64,000 nt of DNA from DATILL01 sp035476575 (GTDB taxonomy: Bacteria > Actinomycetota > Actinomycetes > Mycobacteriales > JACQDL01). The notes beneath the pieces are model-generated. The model saw nothing but the letters and a program-made list of their open reading frames with translations, had not been told where the DNA came from and searched no databases. The DNA is taken from assembly GCA_035476575.1 (NCBI GenBank), contig DATILL010000074.1, forward strand, positions 1 through 64,000, in the 5' to 3' direction. Positions 57,384 through 64,000 of this stretch are shown piece by piece. The translations under genes and the position numbers were made by a program. Position 1 is the first letter of the stretch. The number at the start of each line of letters is the position of its first letter.

Positions 57384-57884
57384 ATGTCGAGCCCTCCGCT
57401 CCGCCGCGGCACCCCCGGGCAGAACGTGTCCCGGCGGTCCCGCCGGGCCCGGCGGGACCGCCGTGGCCGGGGGATGCGCGGCGCGCTGGTGCCGCCGGAG
57501 GTGCCGCTGGCGCGCAGCCGGGCGGAGCAGTTCGACGACCTGGTGCTGGACGCGGTGGAGCAGCTTGAGAACCGCTGGGCCAAGGAGCTGGAGGGGGTGG
57601 AGTTCGCCGTCGAGGACGTGCCGTACGTCGCACACGTCTCGGCCGACGAGGTAGTCTACGGCACCGAGGTGCTGGAGGACGGCAACGTGCCGCTGGCCCG
57701 GCTGGTCCCGGCGGGCCGGGACAGGGCCGGCAAGGCCACCCCGCCCCGGATCGTGCTCTACCGCCGGCCGCTGGAGGTACGCGCGGTGGACCGCCCGGAC
57801 CTCGCCGACCTGGTGCACGACGTGGTGGTCGAGCAGGTGGCGAACCTGCTCGGGATCGACCCGGACGAGGTCGAGCCGGACTGA
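57384..57884 (+). CDS. Rv3259-like zincin-fold protein, degenerate site
   Basis: 166 residues. The end LVHDVVVEQVANLLGIDPDEVEPD sits where the zincin HExxHxxG helix of related metallopeptidases lies, but the second residue is D and the second His is replaced by Q, so zinc catalysis is doubtful. The first ~50 residues are basic. It is divergent from DUF3499 and convergent with whiB, as in mycobacteria. Confidence 0.85.
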   Translation: MSSPPLRRGTPGQNVSRRSRRARRDRRGRGMRGALVPPEVPLARSRAEQFDDLVLDAVEQLENRWAKELEGVEFAVEDVPYVAHVSADEVVYGTEVLEDGNVPLARLVPAGRDRAGKATPPRIVLYRRPLEVRAVDRPDLADLVHDVVVEQVANLLGIDPDEVEPD

Positions 57885-57886
57885 CC

Positions 57887-57931
57887 GTCCCGGCCTGCCC
57901 GGCCGGGACCGCGCCGGCCCTGGCCAGGGCC
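57887..57931. terminator. two GC hairpins between the zincin gene and whiB
   Basis: GTCCCGGCC (57887-57895) pairs perfectly with 57901-57909; a 16-base perfect palindrome GGCCCTGGCCAGGGCC follows at 57916-57931. Two genes end here in opposite directions, so a bidirectional terminator is likely. Confidence 0.75.
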
Positions 57932-57934
57932 TGG

Positions 57935-58216
57935 CTAGACCGCCCGGCGACGCAGCCGTCGCCGCTCCCGCTCGCTCAGCCCGCCCCAGATGCCGAACCG
58001 CTCGTCGTGCGCGAGCGCGTACTCCAGGCACTCGCCGCGGACCTCGCATCCGCCGCAGATCTTCTTCGCCTCCCGGGTGGAACCGCCCTTTTCGGGAAAG
58101 AACGCCTCCGGATCCGTCTGCGCGCAGAGCGCACGCTCCTGCCACGTCTGCTCCTCGCCACACCCATCCAGATCTACAAGATCATCAACCATGGTGTGTC
58201 GCGCGGGCTCACTCAT
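57935..58216 (-). CDS. whiB2: WhiB-family Fe-S regulator (WhiB2-like)
   Basis: 93 residues. Four Cys of the 4Fe-4S cluster (C31, C54, C57, C63) in ALCAQTD and CGGCEVRGEC, then GIWGGLSERERRRLRRR. Equals WhiB2/WhmD/WhiB by context next to the Rv3259-like gene. Controls septation and differentiation. ATG 58216 with GGAGG upstream. Promoter at 58282-58311. Confidence 0.93.
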   Translation of the reverse strand: MSEPARHTMVDDLVDLDGCGEEQTWQERALCAQTDPEAFFPEKGGSTREAKKICGGCEVRGECLEYALAHDERFGIWGGLSERERRRLRRRAV

Positions 58217-58281
58217 CGTGGGGCCCTCCTAATACCTCGACCCGCCCCGTGAAAACTTCGGTGAGGAATGACACCGCTGTG

Positions 58282-58311
58282 ATTACACACGTGTCGTTAT
58301 ACGCAAGTCAA
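58282..58311 (-). promoter_or_regulatory. candidate whiB promoter
   Basis: On the reverse strand TTGACT (58311-58306), 18-base spacer, TGTAAT (58287-58282). Predicted RNA start near 58275, giving a leader of about 60 bases to the whiB ATG. ACACGTGT palindrome lies in the spacer. Confidence 0.6.
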
Positions 58312-58482
58312 CCTGGGATCTGCTAGAGACCAAAGGCTCTGGGCCGCGATGTTCATCACTCGGCCGGGTGATGACGACGGCGGAAGGGTGCCAAGCCGCG
58401 AGCCCCTTACCCTGTACCGCGCAACGAGCGCGGACCCCGGAGGTTGCGGTGCTTCGGGCCGGGCCGGCGGGCCATCGGCGTG

Positions 58483-61134
58483 TCAGACCAGCGGCAGCGC
58501 GGCCCGGCCCGAGCCGGCCTCGCGGTCTCCGCCATCCCCTGCCGGCTCGGCGGCCCGGTCGGCCGCGAGCGCTGCGGCGAGCCGCTCGGCCGGCACCTCG
58601 CCGTACGTCGTGGTGCGCTGCCGGGCGGGCCGGCCGATGCCCGCGGCGATCCCGACCAGCTCGCCGACCGACTTGCGCGAGCCGTGCCGGGAGCCGGCCA
58701 TCCGGCTGATGGTCTCCTCCATCAGCGTGCCGCCGAGATCGTTCGCGCCGCCGGCCAGCATCCGCCGGGTTCCCTCGACGCCGAGCTTGACCCAGGAGGC
58801 CTGGATGTTGTCGATCCGGCCGTGCAGCAGCAGCCGCGCCATCGCGTGCACGGCCCGGTCCTCGCGCGGCGTGGGCCCGGGGCGGGCGAGGCCGGCCAGG
58901 TAGACCGGCGCGTTGTGGTGCACGAACGGCAGCAGGACGAGCTCGGTGAACCCGCCGGTGTCGTCCTGGATCCGGGCCAGCAGGCGCAGGTGCCCGAGCC
59001 AGTGCCGCGGCTGGTCCACGTGGCCGTACATCATCGTGGCGGACGAGCGCAGCCCGACCCGGTGCGCCGTGCTGACCACCTCGACCCAGGCCGCGGCGGG
59101 CAGCTTGCCCTTGGTCAGCACCCACCGCACCTCGTCGTCCAGGATCTCGGCCGCGGTCCCCGGGATGGTGTCCACACCGGACTCCCGCGCCGCGGTGAGC
59201 CAGTCCAGGATGGACAGCCCGGTGCGGGCGACGCCGTTCGCCACCTCCATGGGGCTGAACGCGTGCAGGTGCAGGCCGGACACCCGGCGCTTGACCTCGC
59301 GGGCCAGGTCGAAGTACGCCGTGCCAGGCAGGTCCGGATGGATGCCGCCCTGCATGCAGACCTCGGTGGCACCGGCCGCCCAGGCCTGCGCGGCGCGCTC
59401 GCCCACCTCGGCCAGCGACAGGGTGTAGGCGTCCTGGTCGCCGGCCCGCTGGGCGAACGCGCAGAACCGGCAGCCCGTGTAGCAGACGTTGGTGAAGTTG
59501 ACGTTGCGGTTGACCACGTAGGTGACCGCGTCGCCGACGGCGTCGCGGCGGACCGCGTCGGCAAGCTGGCACAGCGCGTCCAGGTCGGTCCCGTCGGCGT
59601 GCAGCAGGGCCAGAGCGTCCACATCGGACAGGCCGGCCGGGTCGCGCTCGGCCGACCGCAGCGCGGCCTGGACGTCGGCGGCCAGCTTCGGCGGCGCGGC
59701 GGCCGGGCGGACCCGGTCGCCGACCGCGGCCCAGTCGCCGTACACCTCGTCGAAGTCGCCGCGCCGGTCGGCGGACCGGCCCGACGTGTCGACCTCCCGG
59801 TGCAGCTCGGTCCGGCCGGTCGAGGCCCAGCCGCCGTCCGGCTCCTGCCAGGGCCGGCCCCGCGGCACGGCGCCGGCTCGGGCCAGGCCGTCCACATCGG
59901 ACAGGGCCCGGACGTGCGGCAGCAGCCGCGGGTCGAGCCAGGGTACGCCGGCCGTGACGTACGGCGGGTAGACGGTGAGCCGCTCGCGCAGGGCGTAGCC
60001 AGCCTCGCCGGTGGCGGCGGCCAGCGCGTCGAGCCGTGGCCAGGGGCGTTCGGGGTTGACGTGGTCGGGGGTGAGCGGGGACACCCCGCCCCAGTCGTCG
60101 ATCCCGGCCGCGATCAGCTCGCGGCACCCGGCCGGCTCGACCAGGTTGGGCGGGGCCTGGAGCCGGGCCGACGGCCCGAGCACCAGCCGGGCCACCGCCA
60201 CCGTGGCGAGCAGCTCCGGCAGCGGCAGGTCGGCGTCGGCACGCATGGGGGTGTCCGGCTTGGCCCGGAAGTTCTGCACGATCACCTCCTGGACGGCGCC
60301 GTACTCCCGGGCGACCCGGCGGATCGCGAACAGCGACTCCACCCGCTCTGCCGCCGTCTCGCCGATGCCGACCAGAATCCCGGTGGTGAACGGGACACCG
60401 ACCCGGCCGGCGTCCTCCAGCACCCGCAGCCGCACCGCCGGCTCCTTGTCCGGGCTGGCGTAGTGCGGCCCGCCGGGCTCGGACCACAGCCGGGTCGCGG
60501 TCGTCTCCAGCATCATGCCCATGCTCGGCGCGACCGGCTTGAGCCGCTGCAGCTCGGCCCAGGACAGCACGCCAGGGTTGAGGTGCGGCAGCAGGCCGGT
60601 CTCCTCCAGCACCGCGATCGCGCAGGCACGCAGGTAGTCCACGGTGGACCCGTAGCCCCGCTGGTCCAGCCACTCCCGGGCCTGCGGCCAGCGCTCCTCC
60701 GGCCGGTCCCCGAGGGTGAACAGCGCCTCCTTGCAGCCCAGCGCGGCGCCGCTCCGGGCGATGTCCAGCACCTGCTCGCGCTCCAGGTACGGCGCGGGCA
60801 GCCGGTGCGGCGCGGTGGCGAAGGTGCAGTAGTGGCAGCGGTCCCGGCACAGGCGGGTGAGCGGGACGAACACCTTGCGGGAGTAGGTGACCACGCCCGG
60901 CCGTCCGGCGCTGACCAGCCCTGCGTCGCGGACCCGGGCCGCCGAGGCCATCAGGTCGGCCAGGTCGGTGCCGCGGGCGGCCAGCAGCACCGTCGCCTCG
61001 GTCTGGTCCAGGCTCACGCCGTCCCGGGCGCGGCGCAGGGCGCGGCGCAGGGCGCTCGCGGTCGGCGTGGGAGCCGGGGCAGCAGCGGGTGCGGGTGGCG
61101 GCAGCGGAATGGGGGACCTCGGCGGCTCTGGCAC
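58483..61134 (-). CDS. fbiC: FO synthase, fused radical SAM enzyme
   Basis: 883 residues. Two radical SAM modules with clusters CRDRCHYC (CofG half, ~residue 95) and CYTGCRFC (CofH half, ~555), with SMGMMLE, GVSPLTPDH, and MMYGHVDQPRHWLGHL. It makes the deazaflavin ring FO from tyrosine and a pyrimidine precursor for F420. GTG 61134 gives VPEPPRSPI. It lies between whiB and a GGDEF gene; in mycobacteria fbiC is far from fbiAB. Confidence 0.96.
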   Translation of the reverse strand: MPEPPRSPIPLPPPAPAAAPAPTPTASALRRALRRARDGVSLDQTEATVLLAARGTDLADLMASAARVRDAGLVSAGRPGVVTYSRKVFVPLTRLCRDRCHYCTFATAPHRLPAPYLEREQVLDIARSGAALGCKEALFTLGDRPEERWPQAREWLDQRGYGSTVDYLRACAIAVLEETGLLPHLNPGVLSWAELQRLKPVAPSMGMMLETTATRLWSEPGGPHYASPDKEPAVRLRVLEDAGRVGVPFTTGILVGIGETAAERVESLFAIRRVAREYGAVQEVIVQNFRAKPDTPMRADADLPLPELLATVAVARLVLGPSARLQAPPNLVEPAGCRELIAAGIDDWGGVSPLTPDHVNPERPWPRLDALAAATGEAGYALRERLTVYPPYVTAGVPWLDPRLLPHVRALSDVDGLARAGAVPRGRPWQEPDGGWASTGRTELHREVDTSGRSADRRGDFDEVYGDWAAVGDRVRPAAAPPKLAADVQAALRSAERDPAGLSDVDALALLHADGTDLDALCQLADAVRRDAVGDAVTYVVNRNVNFTNVCYTGCRFCAFAQRAGDQDAYTLSLAEVGERAAQAWAAGATEVCMQGGIHPDLPGTAYFDLAREVKRRVSGLHLHAFSPMEVANGVARTGLSILDWLTAARESGVDTIPGTAAEILDDEVRWVLTKGKLPAAAWVEVVSTAHRVGLRSSATMMYGHVDQPRHWLGHLRLLARIQDDTGGFTELVLLPFVHHNAPVYLAGLARPGPTPREDRAVHAMARLLLHGRIDNIQASWVKLGVEGTRRMLAGGANDLGGTLMEETISRMAGSRHGSRKSVGELVGIAAGIGRPARQRTTTYGEVPAERLAAALAADRAAEPAGDGGDREAGSGRAALPLV

Positions 61135-61173
61135 GGCATCGACCCTATTCCGTGGCCCAACCGCCCCCGCACC

Positions 61174-61310
61174 GGTGTGGTCACCAGTACGCCGTGTGGT
61201 CACCTGTCGGTGGCGTGAGACCCCAAGAGGTCACCACACGGCGTTGAGGTCACCACACGGTGCTCGCCGGCCCCGAGAGGTGACCACATCACCGAGAGGT
61301 GACCACATCG
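61174..61310. repeat. core-repeat array 6, divergent gap
   Basis: Six cores, two in forward and four in reverse direction, between divergent fbiC and the GGDEF gene. Spacer words GACCCCAAGAGG and CGGCGTTGAGG match array 2 and array 1. Confidence 0.88.
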
Positions 61311-61502
61311 GCGAACACAGCGAGTTAGCGGGCTGGGCCACATCACCCGACCGGGGTGTCCGCATCACTGACCGCGATCCTCCGGTGGGTCAGGCCACCA
61401 GATCGGTGGCTTTCGCAAGCCGTAGGGAATCTGCGACAGTGGGTAATTGAGCTAGCACCTACTCGCCGGCCCAGCCGGGGGGCAGTTGGGGGATCGATCC
61501 GG

Positions 61503-62714
61503 GTGTCACGACACGCGCGAGCAGCGGTCCAGACGAGGTCCGCGCGTCCCGCGGGCCTCACCTGCCTGCTGATCGGCATCACCCTCTGCCTCGGTGCCGC
61601 CGCGACCTGCATTCTCATCCCGTACGCCGACCCCGGCAGCCGCGACATCCGGGGCGCGCTGTTCGGCTGCGCTGGCGCCCTGCTGGTTTCCGCCATGTTG
61701 CTCACCTGGGCGCACCGCCGGATGTACGCCGAGCTGGTCAGCCTGCATGCCGAGACCCAGCAGACCCTGTCGGACAAGCACTCGATGGCCGAGGCGCTGC
61801 GCCGCGAGCGGGACTTCACCTCCACCGTGCTGGACACGGCGGGCGCGCTGGTCATGGTGTGCGACCGCACCGGCGGGATCGTGAAGTTCAACGACGCCTG
61901 CGAGCGGCTCACCGGGTACATGGAGCAGGACCTGCTCGGCCGACCGATGTGGGCGGTGCTGCTGACGCCGGCCGACGGGCGGATCATGCGGGCCTCGATG
62001 GAGGCACTGGACGGCGGCCGGCTGCGGGTCCGGGCAGACGCCTCACGCCGTATCGAGGTCACCTGGCGGGACCGCGGCGGTGGCCAGCACCAGGTCGCGT
62101 TCACCGTCACGGTCCTGCTCAACCACGTCGGCGAGGTCGACTACTTCGTGGCTACCGGCGTCGACGTGACCGAGCAACGGCGGAACCACGAGCACCTGCT
62201 CCAGCTCGCCACGACCGACCCGCTGACCGGCCTGGTCAACCGTGCGACGTTCCACGGCACGCTGTCGGTGGCGCTCGACCCGGCCAAGGGCGGACACGGC
62301 GCGGCGCTGCTGTTCTGCGACCTGGACGGGTTCAAGCGGATCAACGACACCTGCGGGCACGCGGCGGGCGACGAGCTGCTGATCGCGGTCAGCCAGCGGT
62401 TACGGCGCCAGGTCCGGCAGCACGATGTGGTCGCCCGGCTCGGCGGCGATGAGTTCGTGCTGCTCTGCCCCGCGCTGGACGAGATGTCGGCCCACCGGCT
62501 GGCCGACCGGATCCGCAAGGCGATCTGCACACCGTACGGGCTGACCGGCGGCACGGTGAGCGTCGGCGTCAGTGTGGGCGTGGCGGTGGCGCAGGCCGGG
62601 GCCGACCCGGAGGCGGTGCTGGCCGAGGCGGACGCGGAGATGTACCGGGTCAAGCAGCGCTCGAAGTCCAACCGGTGGACCCTGCCGCCGTCAATGCAGG
62701 CCCCCCGACGCTAG
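61503..62714 (+). CDS. membrane PAS-GGDEF diguanylate cyclase
   Basis: 403 residues from GTG 61503 (GGGGGATCG upstream); the frame is open from 61356. Two TM helices (LTCLLIGITLCLGAAATC and GALFGCAGALLVSAMLL), a coiled region, PAS domain (FTSTVLDTAGALVMVCDRTG), and GGDEF domain with TTDPLTGLVNRATF, DLDGFKRIND and ARLGGDEFVLLC. RQHD five residues before GGDEF is an inhibitory I-site. It should make c-di-GMP, under PAS control. Confidence 0.92.
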   Translation: MSRHARAAVQTRSARPAGLTCLLIGITLCLGAAATCILIPYADPGSRDIRGALFGCAGALLVSAMLLTWAHRRMYAELVSLHAETQQTLSDKHSMAEALRRERDFTSTVLDTAGALVMVCDRTGGIVKFNDACERLTGYMEQDLLGRPMWAVLLTPADGRIMRASMEALDGGRLRVRADASRRIEVTWRDRGGGQHQVAFTVTVLLNHVGEVDYFVATGVDVTEQRRNHEHLLQLATTDPLTGLVNRATFHGTLSVALDPAKGGHGAALLFCDLDGFKRINDTCGHAAGDELLIAVSQRLRRQVRQHDVVARLGGDEFVLLCPALDEMSAHRLADRIRKAICTPYGLTGGTVSVGVSVGVAVAQAGADPEAVLAEADAEMYRVKQRSKSNRWTLPPSMQAPRR

Positions 62715-62738
62715 CCGAGCCGAACGTAGGATCGCGAA

Positions 62739-62778
62739 ATCACTGATCTCGTGGTTTCGTGACCGCGAGATCAGTGAT
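62739..62778. terminator. 13-bp inverted repeat after the GGDEF gene
   Basis: ATCACTGATCTCG (62739-62751) pairs perfectly with 62766-62778 around a 14-base loop. Between GGDEF and cofD, both rightward. Either a terminator or a mobile repeat. Confidence 0.6.
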
Positions 62779-62841
62779 CTTCCGGGACTCGTCGGCGACA
62801 TGCCCCGAGTGGTGTCCACGGGGGTCTGACACGATGTCCGG

Positions 62842-63879
62842 GTGCGCGTGGTCACCCTTGCCGGCGGTATCGGCGGCGCCCGCTTCCTGCTCGGTGTCCG
62901 GGCGGTGCTGGATGACGTCCCGGCCGCCGACCTCACCGTGATCGGCAACACCGGCGACGACGTTACCCTGCACGGGCTGCGGATCTGCCCGGACCTGGAC
63001 ACGGTGATGTACACCCTCGGCGGCGGCATCGACACCGACCGCGGCTGGGGCCGGTCCGATGAGACCTGGCAGGTCAACGAGGAGCTGGCCGCGTACGGCG
63101 TCGAGCCGACCTGGTTCGGGCTGGGCGACCGGGACGTCGCCACCCACCTGGTCCGCACCCAGATGCTGGACGCTGGCTACCCGCTGTCCGCCGTGACCGA
63201 GGCGCTGTGCGCGCGCTGGCAGCCCGGCGTGCGGCTGTTGCCGATGTCCGACGACCGGGTCGAGACGCACGTCGTGGTCGACCTCGACGGTGGCCGGCGG
63301 GCGATCCACTTCCAGGAGTGGTGGATCCGTTACCACGCCGCGCTGCCGGCAGCCGGCTTCGTGCCGGTCGGTGCGGACTCCGCCAAGCCGGGCCCGGGCG
63401 TGCTGGAGGCGATCGCCAGCGCGGATGTGATCCTGCTGGCACCGAGCAACCCGGTGGTCAGCGTGGGTTCCATCCTGGCCGTGCCCGGGATCGGCGCCGC
63501 GGTGCGGACCGGGCCAGCACCGGTCGTCGGGCTGTCCCCCATCGTCGGCGGTGCGTCGGTCCGCGGCATGGCCGACGCCTGCCTGGCCGCGATCGGGGTG
63601 GAGACGTCGGCGGAGGCGGTCGGCCGGCACTACGGCGCCCGGTCCGGGGGCGGGCTGCTGGACGGCTGGCTGGTGGACACCGCCGATGCCGGTACGGCGG
63701 TGGACGGCGTGCGGGTGGCCGCCGTACCGCTGCTCATGACCGACCCGGAGGCGACCACCGCGATGGCCCGGGCCGCCCTCGACCTGGCCGGTGAGCTAGC
63801 CGGTGAGCTGGCCGGTGAGCTGGCCGGTGAGCCGCGGCGGGAGCCCCAGCCGGAACCCCCGCCGGGGCGGCGCCGGTGA
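62842..63879 (+). CDS. cofD: 2-phospho-L-lactate transferase (CofD/FbiA)
   Basis: 345 residues. RVVTLAGGIGGARFLLGV, VIGNTGDDVTLHGLRICPDLDTVMYTLGG, LLAPSNPVVSVGSILAVPGI and VGLSPIVGGASVRGMAD are CofD motifs. It joins the phospholactyl or phosphoenolpyruvyl group to FO. The C-terminus has four 12-base repeats (LAGE). Overlaps cofE by four bases. Confidence 0.96.
   Translation: MRVVTLAGGIGGARFLLGVRAVLDDVPAADLTVIGNTGDDVTLHGLRICPDLDTVMYTLGGGIDTDRGWGRSDETWQVNEELAAYGVEPTWFGLGDRDVATHLVRTQMLDAGYPLSAVTEALCARWQPGVRLLPMSDDRVETHVVVDLDGGRRAIHFQEWWIRYHAALPAAGFVPVGADSAKPGPGVLEAIASADVILLAPSNPVVSVGSILAVPGIGAAVRTGPAPVVGLSPIVGGASVRGMADACLAAIGVETSAEAVGRHYGARSGGGLLDGWLVDTADAGTAVDGVRVAAVPLLMTDPEATTAMARAALDLAGELAGELAGELAGEPRREPQPEPPPGRRR
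63784..63831 (+). repeat. four 12-bp tandem repeats in the cofD 3' end
   Basis: CTGGCCGGTGAG repeated four times (second unit CTAGCC), coding for LAGE x4. Past the conserved CofD fold, so variation in length should be tolerated. Confidence 0.85.
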
Positions 63880-64000
63880 TCGAGGTCCACCCGGTGCGGG
63901 GGCTGCCGGAGCTCCGGCCCGGTGACGATCTGGCCAGCGCGGTCGCGGCGGCCACGCCCTGGCTGCGCGACGGCGACATCGTTGTGGTCACCTCCAAGGT
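63876..64000 (+). CDS. cofE: coenzyme F420 gamma-glutamyl ligase, 5' part
   Basis: First 41 complete codons only, cut by the window end. VHPVRGLPELRPGDDLASAV then WLRDGDIVVVTSKV matches the FbiB/CofE N-terminus. It adds glutamate to F420-0. GTG overlaps the cofD stop (GTGA). Whether it has the FbiB nitroreductase-like C-terminal domain cannot be seen. Confidence 0.9.
   Translation, partial: MIEVHPVRGLPELRPGDDLASAVAAATPWLRDGDIVVVTSK

Overview
The window is a piece of a very GC-rich actinobacterial chromosome. The evidence is GTG-rich starts, overlapping GTGA/ATGA gene junctions, a WhiB protein, a conservon-type signalling operon, MtrAB-LpqB, and coenzyme F420 genes (fbiC, cofD, cofE). From 26 kb onward the order follows a backbone I know from Mycobacterium tuberculosis (Rv3235, secA1, hpf, comF, lpqB-mtrB-mtrA, sahH, manA, an Rv3256c-like SIS gene, manB, an Rv3258c-like gene, an Rv3259-like gene, whiB2, fbiA, fbiB) and, in part, from Streptomyces. 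No rRNA, tRNA, prophage or CRISPR was seen. The genus cannot be fixed from sequence alone; a sporulating or filamentous actinomycete outside Mycobacterium is likely.

Layout. 0-0.15 kb: frameshifted 3' end of an IS982-like transposase. 0.15-4.3 kb: anchored beta-propeller protein, zinc-ribbon protein plus orphan ParA, alpha/beta hydrolase and MpaB-type oxygenase. 4.4-9.0 kb: one reverse-strand run (DUF6758-like protein, small membrane peptide, PH-domain protein, PHP phosphoesterase, Gly-rich membrane protein, RecB/Cas4-like nuclease). 9.1-12.0 kb: NUDIX, MaoC, CorA. 11.6-18.2 kb: conservon (NIT-domain kinase, roadblock, DUF742, small GTPase) continuing into a TAXI lipoprotein and a DCC thiol protein. 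18.4-23.8 kb: tryptophan dioxygenase, proline/glutamate semialdehyde dehydrogenase, patatin and WS/DGAT lipid genes. 23.9-25.3 kb: a decayed fic gene and a hypothetical ORF. 25.3-37.2 kb: HAD, Rv3235-like, secA, GNAT, LuxR-type response regulator, hpf, comF, lpqB-mtrB-mtrA. 37.2-46.3 kb: an envelope/AAA block (membrane protein, DUF4129, DUF4350, MoxR, DUF58, SpoIIM, RDD), interrupted by a fused acyl-CoA carboxyltransferase gene on the other strand. 46.2-50.1 kb: two different S-adenosylhomocysteine hydrolases and a MerR regulator. 50.5-57.9 kb: mannose activation genes (manA, SIS gene, Trm112-like, manB) with a cation transporter, DUF3499 and an inactive-looking zincin. 57.9-64 kb: whiB, fbiC, a GGDEF protein, cofD, and the start of cofE.

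The most unusual content is not a protein. Six intergenic arrays (about 9.5, 26.6, 41.7, 44.3, 51.8 and 61.2 kb) are built from about 30 copies of a short TGTGGTSACCT core in both orientations. The sites lie at operon boundaries (four convergent, two divergent), never within an operon and essentially never inside a gene. A second repeat of about 63 bp occurs twice. One copy forms the junction between two overlapping genes and supplies the C-terminus of one and the N-terminus of the other. The other copy sits beside the carboxyltransferase gene that splits the DUF4350-MoxR operon, and a core array sits on that gene's other side.
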